Positions 48,874 through 57,300 of a DNA stretch of 64,000 nucleotides are shown here, piece by piece. The notes under the pieces are model-generated. The model ran no database searches. It worked only from the letters and a program-made list of their open reading frames with translations, and was not told where the DNA came from. Every line of letters starts with the position of its first letter. Position 1 is the stretch's first letter. Position numbers and translations under genes: made by a program. The stretch is from JALZKA01 sp963701205. GTDB taxonomy: Bacteria; Actinomycetota; Thermoleophilia; Solirubrobacterales; 70-9. The stretch is from assembly GCA_963701205.1 (NCBI GenBank), contig OY969575.1, positions 496,001-560,000 of the forward strand, written 5' to 3'.

Positions 48874-49785
48874 TTAGTGACTCTCGGCGGTTGCCCCGCC
48901 GATGTAGATAGCTGTAAGGGTCGAGAAGATGAACGCCTGCAAGGTAGCTACAAGGCCAATCTCGAAGACGAAGAACGCGAACGCCATTGGGAAGGTAAGG
49001 GCGCCAAGCGCCGCCAATCCGAGCAGGACCGCGAGGCCACCGGCCATGAACAGGATCAGCAGGTGGCCGGCGAGGATGTTGGCGAAAAGTCGGACGGAGA
49101 GCGAGATCGGGCGCACCAAGTGGGAGATCGCCTCAATCATGAAGATCAGGAACTTGCCGATCGGATTCATGTCTTCCAGGCCTGCCGGCAGCCAGCTCGC
49201 GAAGTACTTGAAAACGCCCTTGGCCCGAATGCCTTCGATGTGGTAGGCGAAGGTGGAGACCAGCGCCAGGACCAGGGGGATCGAGATGTTTGCCGTCGCG
49301 GCGTAGATCGCCAGGGTCGGCACCTCAAGTCCGAAGATGTCCACCTTGTGCTCGGTATTGGTCGGCAGCGGCAGGTAGCCGAGCATGTTCGAAAACCAGA
49401 TGAAGAAGAAGAGGCCGGCCAGATACGGGAACCAACGGCGCGCCAGGACGGCATCGTCGATGTTGCCCTTGGTGATGTTGTTGCGCGTCAGGTCATAGGC
49501 GAGCTCGACCGCCATCTGGGTCTTGTTGGGCTCGCGCTGCATCCGACTTGCGATGAAGGTCATCAGTCCGATCGTCGCCGCGCTGGCGAGGACCAGGTAA
49601 AGGACCGCCTTCGTGATCGAGACGTCGATCCCCGCGATCGTCAGCTCGATCCAGGGCTCAAGCTTGAACTCGTTCTGGGGCTGGAAGTGATCGTTTTTGC
49701 CATCGCTGCCGACAACCACCAGGAGCAATGCCGTGATCAGGAAGTAGAGGCCGAGGGCCAGGAACACCTTCCGCTTCGTGGCCAT
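48874..49785 (-). CDS. atpB: F1F0 ATP synthase a subunit
   Basis: 303 residues from the ATG at 49785. About six membrane helices; the essential Arg is in SLSVRLFANILAGHLL, and the C-terminal EIGLVATLQAFIFSTLTAIYIGGA is the family signature. The ATG shares its first base with the end of the atpI-like gene. The upstream open frame to 49932 belongs to the antisense reading of that gene and is not used. Confidence 0.96.
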   Translation of the reverse strand: MATKRKVFLALGLYFLITALLLVVVGSDGKNDHFQPQNEFKLEPWIELTIAGIDVSITKAVLYLVLASAATIGLMTFIASRMQREPNKTQMAVELAYDLTRNNITKGNIDDAVLARRWFPYLAGLFFFIWFSNMLGYLPLPTNTEHKVDIFGLEVPTLAIYAATANISIPLVLALVSTFAYHIEGIRAKGVFKYFASWLPAGLEDMNPIGKFLIFMIEAISHLVRPISLSVRLFANILAGHLLILFMAGGLAVLLGLAALGALTFPMAFAFFVFEIGLVATLQAFIFSTLTAIYIGGATAESH

Positions 49786-50144
49786 CAGCGCGGCGCCCCG
49801 GCAAGAAAGCGGGCCAGCGCGGTACTGCCGAGCTGGGTGGTGAAGAGGACCGCGGCAAGCACGGCTGCGGCAAGCCCGGCCTCGCGCTCGACAAGCAAGC
49901 CAATCAAAAGCACGCAGGCCGCCAAGAACCACGCTCGGCCGAGGGTTGAGATCCCGGTGAGCCCCATCGCGCCGCGGCGATCGCCGGCAACCAGCGAGGC
50001 GGCGACACGGCGCTCGGCCCAGAACATGAAGGTGCGCTGCACAAGCCAGGCGCCAGCCAGGGCCAGGTAACCCGCCATCGGCAGATCGGCCGACAAAAAG
50101 ACCGCGAGCGCAGCGGCGAGAACCACCAAATCGAGCTGGCGCAC
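49785..50144 (-). CDS. AtpI-like membrane protein of the atp operon
   Basis: 119 residues from the GTG at 50144 with four hydrophobic segments (LVVLAAALAVFLSADLPMAG, then YLALAGAWLVQRTFMFWA, FLAACVLLIGLLV and AAVLAAVLFTTQLGS). Position before atpB and topology fit the ATP synthase I family, which aids rotor-ring assembly or Mg uptake; sequence similarity is weak. The frame is open further up to TTG 50276 and would add two copies of a 19-residue repeat encoded by a 57-bp tandem DNA repeat. I place the start after the repeat, but 50237 (GTG) is possible. Confidence 0.7.
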   Translation of the reverse strand: MRQLDLVVLAAALAVFLSADLPMAGYLALAGAWLVQRTFMFWAERRVAASLVAGDRRGAMGLTGISTLGRAWFLAACVLLIGLLVEREAGLAAAVLAAVLFTTQLGSTALARFLAGAPR

Positions 50145-50148
50145 GAGA

Positions 50149-50248
50149 GCGGCAGGGCTTCGGCTTTGCCCTTCGGGCACCGCCTCAGAGACAGCTGCCT
50201 CAACGGCGGCAGGGCTTCGGCTTTGCCCTTCGGGCACCGCCTCAGAGA
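50149..50248. repeat. 57-bp tandem duplication with REP-like hairpins in the atp operon
   Basis: Positions 50149-50191 and 50206-50248 are identical over 43 bp with a 57-bp period. Each copy contains a GCCC-TTC-GGGC hairpin and an alternative AGGGC/GCCCT pairing. It spans the atpZ stop and the gap before the atpI-like gene, and is in frame with the latter. Confidence 0.85.
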
Positions 50249-50439
50249 TCCTTAAAGCGAACGTAGACAAGGGCAAGCCCCGCGATGACGCCGGCGAACA
50301 GCCCCAGCAGGCCCAGAGGTACGGCCAGCCCGACCAGCGACCCGAGCCCGTACCCGGCTGCGGCCAGAGCCACCATCGTTCCGACCAACGAGATCCCTGC
50401 GGTGGCGGCGTCCGTCCTTGTGGGAGGACCGTCCGTCAT
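50242..50439 (-). CDS. AtpZ/AtpI-family small membrane protein
   Basis: 65 residues with two transmembrane helices (ISLVGTMVALAAAGYGLGSLVG and LLGLFAGVIAGLALVYVRF), the usual architecture of F0F1-ATPase subunit AtpZ. It is the first gene of the atp operon. Its TGA at 50242-50244 falls within the second copy of the 57-bp repeat. AtpZ-type proteins are thought to assist ATP synthase assembly together with AtpI. Confidence 0.85.
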   Translation of the reverse strand: MTDGPPTRTDAATAGISLVGTMVALAAAGYGLGSLVGLAVPLGLLGLFAGVIAGLALVYVRFKDL

Positions 50440-50602
50440 CGGAATCTCGTGGGTGTGGAAAAGGCAAGTGCAGTTGAGTGGGAAGCCAAAGGAACCAATA
50501 GCCGCACCGGGTGGCGTTCACGCCTGACCCGTGCGGCAGCGCGAATATATCCGATCCCCGCTGCCCAGGGCGCCGGTGATCCCCGCTTAGTAGCGGCCGA
50601 AA
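50440..50602. other. 163-nt gap before the atp operon
   Basis: This interval between the WecA-type gene and atpZ should hold any separate atp promoter. A minus-strand TATATT (50544-50549) is the best -10 candidate, but no convincing -35 is seen. No RNA gene or other structure is recognised. Confidence 0.3.
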
Positions 50603-51865
50603 CTAAGTCTCGCCGTCGTCCGGAAGCGCCTCGAACTCGCCGGTCTCCGGGTCGATCACCGCGAAGCTGCCGGTCTCAAGCTCGCGGGCGACGCCGGCAT
50701 CAACCTCATCCGAGTCGGCATCGGGCCGCACACGGGCCAGTTGGCGCCCGCGGAATCCACGCAGCTTGAGGATCTCCAACACCACGACCAAGTAGATGCT
50801 GGCGGCCAGTGCCACCAGCAAAAAGAGCCCGATCACCGCCGTCCAGCCCGCGTCAAAGTGGCCGTGGTCATCCGAGTAGGGGACAAACCGCAGGGCCAGG
50901 GCCAACCCGGCCATGATCAGCGCCCACGCGTACAGGTAGGCGAGGGTCCGCCGCTGTGAGAAGCCCAGGTTCGCCATTCGATGGTGAAGGTGCCAGCGGT
51001 CGGCGGCGTAGATCGGCCGCCGGTACTTGATCCGTTTCGCGATCACGAAACCGGTATCGAAAATCGGCACCGCGAGCACGATCAGCGGTAAGAACAGGGC
51101 GACGACGGCGTTCGTCTTCAACGCGCCCTGGATTGCGATGCACGCAAGCAGGTAACCGAGCAGGTTTGAACCCGTATCACCCATGAAACTCGATGCCGGG
51201 GGAAAGCCGTGCCGCAAGAACCCCAGCGCGGCGCCCGCGGTAACTGCGGCCAACACGCCGGCCGCGTTGCGATCAAGCGACAACGCGATCGCCGCAAGCG
51301 AGACCGCGGAGATGACGCACACGCCGGCGGCGAGGCCATCGACCCCGTCGGTCAGGTTGATGACGTTGACGATCGCGACGATGCCGACGATCGTCATCAC
51401 CTCGCCGAGGTCGGTAACACCAAGCAGGTCAACGCCGCCGGGCTCGACGCCGCCGACGAACGGCAGGGTGAACCCCGTAACGGTGACGCCGGCTGCAACC
51501 GGAATCGTTGCCGCGGCCACCTGGCCGGCGAGCTTCAGCCCAGCGTGCAGGTCAAAAATATCGTCGATCACACCGACGGCGGCGATCGCAACCGCTCCGA
51601 TCAGGATTGCCCTGGTCTCCACCCCCGGCACCCCGTCGCCATCCGGCAGGAAGAGCAGGCCGGCGACCAGGACGCCAAGCAAAATCGCGAGTCCCCCGAG
51701 CTTTGGCGTCGGCACCGTGTGCAGGCTGCGCTCGTTGGGCACGTCAAGCGCTCCGGCACGCCTGGCGATCCACTCGGCCACTGGGACCAAGAGCAGCGCG
51801 ACCACCCCGGCGAGCAGGAAAGCCCAGACCGCGTCGGTCGTCTCGGGCAGACGATCAACCAGCAC
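50603..51865 (-). CDS. MraY/WecA-type polyprenyl-phosphate sugar-1-phosphate transferase
   Basis: A 420-residue polytopic enzyme with about eleven helices. Signature segments are NVINLTDGVDGLAAG, FMGDTGSNLLGYLLA and the cytoplasmic HHRMANLGFSQRR motif of WecA relatives. It would start synthesis of a lipid-linked glycan on undecaprenyl phosphate. The final 50 residues are acidic and soluble. The GTG start overlaps the DUF354 stop (TAGTG). A WecA/Rfe gene next to the atp operon is a known actinobacterial arrangement. Confidence 0.92.
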   Translation of the reverse strand: MLVDRLPETTDAVWAFLLAGVVALLLVPVAEWIARRAGALDVPNERSLHTVPTPKLGGLAILLGVLVAGLLFLPDGDGVPGVETRAILIGAVAIAAVGVIDDIFDLHAGLKLAGQVAAATIPVAAGVTVTGFTLPFVGGVEPGGVDLLGVTDLGEVMTIVGIVAIVNVINLTDGVDGLAAGVCVISAVSLAAIALSLDRNAAGVLAAVTAGAALGFLRHGFPPASSFMGDTGSNLLGYLLACIAIQGALKTNAVVALFLPLIVLAVPIFDTGFVIAKRIKYRRPIYAADRWHLHHRMANLGFSQRRTLAYLYAWALIMAGLALALRFVPYSDDHGHFDAGWTAVIGLFLLVALAASIYLVVVLEILKLRGFRGRQLARVRPDADSDEVDAGVARELETGSFAVIDPETGEFEALPDDGET

Positions 51866-52902
51866 TACGCGGCCGCCTCGAGCATTCCATCGACTAGCAA
51901 TCCTGCGTCGCGCGGGTTCTGGACGCCCGCGGGGGTCGAGCGCGCCTCGAGTTCGAGGTCGTCGGGACGCTCGAGCGGGCGCAGGAGTCCGGCCGCGATC
52001 AGGCGCTCGTCCACCGCGCCCATCGCGCCGCTGAAGATCGTGTACACGGGAGTGCCGAGCGCAACGGCTTCGCGATTCATCGTCCCCCCGGCGCTCACCA
52101 CGAGGTCAGCGTAGGCGATCAGGCTCTGGGCATCGACCGCGTGATCGGGCACGATGAGGCTTGAATCCGCGCGGGCGCGGGCCACCTCGCCCTGGCCCAC
52201 GGTCCGGGGGATCAGGACGGCGACAACCGCCGGATCGGCGGCGAGCCGGTCGAGGACTCCCTCGTAAAGCGGGTTGTCGGCGTGGTAGGCAGAGGTCTCC
52301 GGCGGCGGCCTGACGACCACTAGCACCCGGTCGTCGGAGCCTCGATCCGCGTTGATGGCGAGGTTGGCAAGCGCCAGGTCGGAGAGGACTCGGGGGTCCG
52401 GCTCGAAGCCGGCAAGGTAGTAATCCTCCTTGAGCCCGGGGTAGCGAACCAGCTTGCGCTCGGCTGCCCCCGCCCGCCGCATCGCGGCAATTGGGATCGC
52501 GTCAGGCACCAGGACCCGGCGCGCCGCCCTGAAGGCGAGCTGGCGCTGGAGGCCGGCGTGTTCGTAGTCCTGCATTTGCGCCGAGGGAATTCGCAACAGC
52601 TTCGAGACCACCGCCAGATCGACGGAACCGTGGCCGATCGCAAGGTCGAAGCCCCGGGGACGTGCCCAGCGCGCCAGCGCTGCGCTGCGGCGGGCGAGCG
52701 CGCGAGCCTTGCCGACGCTGGATCCACCGCCGTGGGTACCGACGACGGTGTGTTCCAGCCCAAGGCGCTCCAGAATGCCGACCGTTTGGCCGTACTCCCT
52801 GGCGGTCAGCGTCACCTCGTGCCCGCGGTCGCGAAGCCCTTCGACCACCGGTCGCAGGACCAAGGGGTGCGCCGCGGCGGTGAGGTCAACCCAGATGCGC
52901 AT
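51865..52902 (-). CDS. DUF354-family glycosyltransferase-like protein
   Basis: 345 residues of the DUF354 family, GT-B-like fold. The N-terminus MRIWVDLTAAAHPLVLRPVV and VTLTAREYGQTV is typical, and the C-terminal half has LVVSAGGTMNREAVALGTPVYTIF, resembling the nucleotide-sugar binding site of UDP-dependent transferases. It is coupled to the WecA-type gene, suggesting that both act on the same lipid-linked glycan. Enzymatic activity is not established for the family. Confidence 0.88.
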   Translation of the reverse strand: MRIWVDLTAAAHPLVLRPVVEGLRDRGHEVTLTAREYGQTVGILERLGLEHTVVGTHGGGSSVGKARALARRSAALARWARPRGFDLAIGHGSVDLAVVSKLLRIPSAQMQDYEHAGLQRQLAFRAARRVLVPDAIPIAAMRRAGAAERKLVRYPGLKEDYYLAGFEPDPRVLSDLALANLAINADRGSDDRVLVVVRPPPETSAYHADNPLYEGVLDRLAADPAVVAVLIPRTVGQGEVARARADSSLIVPDHAVDAQSLIAYADLVVSAGGTMNREAVALGTPVYTIFSGAMGAVDERLIAAGLLRPLERPDDLELEARSTPAGVQNPRDAGLLVDGMLEAAA

Positions 52903-52950
52903 CGCGTAAGCCTGAACGATCGCCCGGTCCGACGCCGGGACCCGCCGCGC

Positions 52951-54279
52951 CTAGGAGAGCGCCGCGGCCGTGAGCTGCGGATAGAGCGGGTAGCGATCCA
53001 TCAGCGCTGCGCTGCGCTGCGCAAGCGCTTCGCGCTCTGCTTCGAAGCGGTCAGAAAGTGCGATCGCGACCAGTTCGGCGATCTCGCGCATATCTTCCTC
53101 GACGAGCCCTCTTGTCGTCAGCGCCGGCGTTCCGATCCGCAGGCCCGACGGGTTCATCGGCGGTCGCTCGTCGAACGGGATCGCGTTGCGATTGACGGTG
53201 ATCCCGACCTGATCGAGGCGATCCTCGCCCTCCTTGCCGTCAAGGCCGGTGCTGTTCAAATCGACCAGGACCAAATGCGTGTCGGTCCCCCCGGTCAGCA
53301 CATCCACCCCGGCGGCCACGAGTCCCTCCGCGAATGCCTTGGCGTTGGCGATGGTCTGGCGCTGCCGGACACGGAACGGCTCGGTCGCCGCGATCCGCAG
53401 GGCGACGGCCTTGGCCGCGATGATGTGCATCAGCGGGCCGCCCTGCTGGCCGGGAAAGATCGACCGGTCGATGTCCTTTTGAAGCTCCTCGCGGCACAGG
53501 ATCATGCCGCTGCGCGGGCCACAAAGCGTCTTGTGAATCGTGGTCGTAACGACGTCGGCGTGCTCCACAGGATTGGGATGCTCGCCGGCGGCGACCAGCC
53601 CGGCGAAGTGGGCCATGTCCACCATCAGCTTCGCGCCGACCGAATCGGCGACCTCACGAAACGCGGCGAAATCGAGCTGGCGCGGGTAAGCCGACCAGCC
53701 GGCGATTATCAGCTTGGGGCGTCGCTCCTTGGCCAGGGCGGCGACCTCGTCCATATCAACGCGGTAGTCGTCGCGGCGCACGTGGTAGGGCGCGACGTCA
53801 TAGAGCTTGCCGCTGACGTTGAGCTTCATGCCGTGGGTCAGGTGACCGCCATGATCGAGAGCCAGCCCCATGATCGTGTCACCGGGCTCGAGCAACGCCA
53901 TAAATACGGCGTTGTTGGCCTGGGCACCGGCGTGCGGCTGGACGTTGGCGTGTTCGGCGCCAAACAGCTCCTTGGCGCGATCGATTGCGAGTTGCTCGGC
54001 AACGTCAACCTCCTCGCAGCCCCCGTAGTAGCGCCTGCCGGGGTAGCCCTCGGCGTACTTGTTTGTCAGCACCGACCCCGCGGCTTCAAGCACCGCCTCG
54101 GGAACGAAGTTCTCGGACGCGATCATCTCGAGCGTGCCGCGCTGGCGTACCAACTCGCGTTCCAGCACCCGCGCGATCTCGGGGTCAACATCGGCAAGTG
54201 ACGCGGTCTGAAAGTCGTCGGGAAGTGTGCTCAAGGGGCTCCTGGTGGTCGTGTTGACGGGCATCGACACGTTACGCAC
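52951..54279 (-). CDS. glyA: serine hydroxymethyltransferase
   Basis: 442 residues from a GTG; an ATG at residue 6 is an alternative start. PLP is bound by Lys250 in VVTTTIHKTLCGPRSG, where Thr and Arg of the common THKTLRGPRGG are Ile and Cys. Other motifs are ASENFVPEAVLEA, YPGRRYYGG and PHAGAQANNAVF. It interconverts serine and glycine, charging tetrahydrofolate with one-carbon units. Upstream of the DUF354 and WecA genes by 48 nt, probably in the same transcript. Confidence 0.96.
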   Translation of the reverse strand: MRNVSMPVNTTTRSPLSTLPDDFQTASLADVDPEIARVLERELVRQRGTLEMIASENFVPEAVLEAAGSVLTNKYAEGYPGRRYYGGCEEVDVAEQLAIDRAKELFGAEHANVQPHAGAQANNAVFMALLEPGDTIMGLALDHGGHLTHGMKLNVSGKLYDVAPYHVRRDDYRVDMDEVAALAKERRPKLIIAGWSAYPRQLDFAAFREVADSVGAKLMVDMAHFAGLVAAGEHPNPVEHADVVTTTIHKTLCGPRSGMILCREELQKDIDRSIFPGQQGGPLMHIIAAKAVALRIAATEPFRVRQRQTIANAKAFAEGLVAAGVDVLTGGTDTHLVLVDLNSTGLDGKEGEDRLDQVGITVNRNAIPFDERPPMNPSGLRIGTPALTTRGLVEEDMREIAELVAIALSDRFEAEREALAQRSAALMDRYPLYPQLTAAALS

Positions 54280-54306
54280 AGATGCTGACAGACCCGTCCC
54301 GGCGCG

Positions 54307-57300
54307 CTAGCGTCGCCGGCCGCCGCGCCGAACGCGCTCGCAGCCGCGGGTGCTGTCGCGCGGTCCGACAATCGCAAGGTCGTGGCGACCGCGGCCACAT
54401 CGCACCGCATCACGCGCGCCCTTGCGGGTCTTGATCACGTCGTTGCCGGGGCCACCGTTGATCCGGTCGCGGCCCTTGCCGACGATGATCCGGTCGCGGC
54501 CCCTGCCGCCGCGCAGACAGTCGGCGCCGGCACCGTCGGTGATCCGGTCGCGGCCCCCGCGTCCGATGATCTTGTCGGTACCGTCGGTTCCCCTGAGCCG
54601 GTCCCGACCGTCAGTCCCGCGAATCACGTTTGCGCACTTGCCCTCTGGATCCGGTCCTGGGTCTTCGGGGCAGCCGCCGTTCGCCTCAGGCCCAGCCTCG
54701 TCCGGGCACTCGTCCTCGTCGTCGGGCACGCCGTCATCGTCGCGGTCGGGTACATCCGCTTGAGGCAGCCTGATGCTTGATGCGAGGCCCCAATTGCCGA
54801 CCTCGTCGCGGTAGACAACCCCAGCGTGAGTGGCATCGCCGCGCTGGAGCGCAGTCAATGTGGCGCCGGCTTCGTCGCCGTTCGCCCCGATGGCGCTGGC
54901 CTCGGCGAGTTTGTCGGTGGCGTCGCGCGGGCCTTCGATCGGTCCATCGGACAAAAGAATGCGGAACGCGGTGGCGCTGCCGCAGTGCCAATCGTCACCC
55001 GGTTCGCTCCAGGTGAGATTGACCTCGCCGGTTTGCTCATCGAGCGTCGCGTCAACCTGCCCTGGAGTTGCCGGCGGCCTGCCGTCGCCCCCGTAGTTTC
55101 CGGATCCACGTTCGTCGTGGTGGAACGTCCACCACTCGTCGTTCGTGGTCTGGCCACCCGCTTCGCACGCCGGCGTATGGGTGTCCCACAGAAACGACCA
55201 CCCCTCGCGCGACAGCGCGCTGACCTCCAGGTCGCCGTCGCCGTCAACGTCGCCGACCGACGGGGTTGCTTGGACCCAGCCGCCCAAGAACTTCGGCCAG
55301 CCCGCCGGTTCGACGCCACCCGTTCCGTAAGCGTGCAGTTGGTACAAACCGGTGCCGTACAGGAACTGGCGCTCGCTGCCCGGGCCGACGTTCGCAACGG
55401 CGGGCTGGGAGATCAGCTGAAAGTCGTCAGTCGCCCGCGGGTAGCCGGGCAGGCCCGCTCCGCTCGCCGCGTCCGAGGCGTCCCACGCCTGGACCACGTG
55501 CGCGAAGGGCAAGTTCTGGTTCGGCGCCAGAAGATTGGCGGCGCCATTCAGCGAGATCCCGCCTTTGACGACCGACGGCGAGTCTCCGGCGAGCGCGCCG
55601 ATTGAGGCGTAATCAGCCACGTTGATGACCGGGCCGGGGTCAGCGGAATTGCCGCTGAGGCTGTTGAAGGAAAGCTCGGTTGTGCCGCTGCCGTCAACAA
55701 CCCGCGTCCCGCCGTTCCCAAGCGACGTCCCGGCGGAGACGACAACTTCGTCCTGGCCGTCGCCGTCGCGATCGTAAACGGCAGCGTCATGACCAGGGAG
55801 AACCAGCGGCAAGAGATCGCCGTCGGCGACGCCGACCATGACGGGCCAGCCACCAACCTCGGTGCCGTCGCCGTGTAGCGCATAGACGGGGTTCGCTCCG
55901 GTGGAGGACCCAAGGAATGAACTCGTGAGCTCGAAGATGTTGGTCGGGAACTCGGGGTCGCCGGGCACGACCTCGTTCGTGGCGATAACGACCTCGGGCG
56001 GGCCATCCCCGTCGAGTTGCGCAATCGACGGGGATGTGATGATCTCCGCACCAGGGGCGCCTTCACTCGCAACCTTGACCGGCCAGCCCGGGAGCGGGTC
56101 ACCGGCGCCATCCCAGGCATAGACGTGCTGGTCGAACGAGCCCGTGACGACGTCGAGCATGCCGTCGCCATCGAGGTCGGCGAGCGCGGGCGAGCCAGAG
56201 ATTCCCCGCTTGATGTGGTTCTGCGTGGTGATGACGCGATCGCCGACGTCAAAGCACGGCTTTTCAACCCCGGCAGCGCATGGCTCCGACAGTGCTGGGT
56301 CGATCCTTACCGGGAAGCCGTCAAGCGTCTGGCCCTTGCGGTCCCACGCGTACACACGCTCCCCCGCGGTCGTAACGATGTCTGCTTCCTCGTCGCCATT
56401 GATATCGCCGATCACGGGCACCCGCGGGGTCTCCAGCGGCGGGCCGCCGACAGCCGCGGGGGTTCCGTGCGCCGCCGCCACGGCCAGGCTCTCGGTCAAT
56501 ACGGGGTCGCCCTGGTTCCAACTCGGCAACGGGTCCCCGTCGGCATCAAGTACATAGATCTCGCCGCTCGAAGTCGTCTGGATCACGTCGAGCTTGTTGT
56601 CACCGTCCAGGTCGTAGAGGCGGGGCGAGACCTCCCCTCCCGTTTCAGTCACCATCTTCTCGGGATCCGAACCGGCGCCCATGGGGCGTGGCCAGGCCGG
56701 CAAATTGCCGTCGTCCTCGTAGGCGAACAGGGCCTTGCGGTAGCGGCCGATGTTGGCCTCATCCCCTGCCTCATGCACCGTGAGGCGAATCTGAAACGAG
56801 TGACGCTCGGGATCGGGCTCGGGATAGGCATCCCCCGGCAGGTTGCCATCGGCGATCCCACCGGAGGGACGGCCGAAATCGTCGGCGACGCTGCCGTCGC
56901 AATTCGCCGCCAGGTCGGTCAACAGGCTGGTCGGGATCGTGCCGAGCGAGCCGTCAACCGGCCCGCTGCCCGCAATAACGCCGCCCCCGGCGTCGGGGAC
57001 CGGCAGAAACGCCGTGTCGAGCGCGTCGGCGCCGCAGGCGTAATCAAGCTCCCACGCGCCAACGCCCGAGTCCGAATGCGGCGCCGCGATCCGGCCGGTC
57101 ACGGCGAGTCCATCGGGACCAAGCCGATCGACGTTGATCGGCGCGAACCAATCCGGTGAGTTGATCTGAGCTTCGGGCGGGATTCGCTCGTCTTGGATCC
57201 GCTTCGTGGCAGCCGCAAGGTTGACCCGGCCGTAGCCGAAATGCGGATCCCAGCCCGGGTTCGCCTTGTCCGCAGGGCCGATGGTGCCGGTGTTGGCGGG

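Noticed and set aside
48733..50070. 445-codon plus-strand frame opposite atpE and atpB
   Set aside because: Charged low-complexity translation (EDVGEKSDGERDRAHQVGD style) antisense to conserved ATP synthase genes.
42868..50439. Two separate atp operons (F0 and F1)
   Set aside because: The atpF-atpH gap is only 124 nt with no convincing promoter, so I treat it as a single operon with an internal hairpin.
56017..57159. 380-codon plus-strand frame inside the subtilase gene
   Set aside because: Mirror of the Gly/Asp-rich FG-GAP repeats on the other strand; no start signal or motif.
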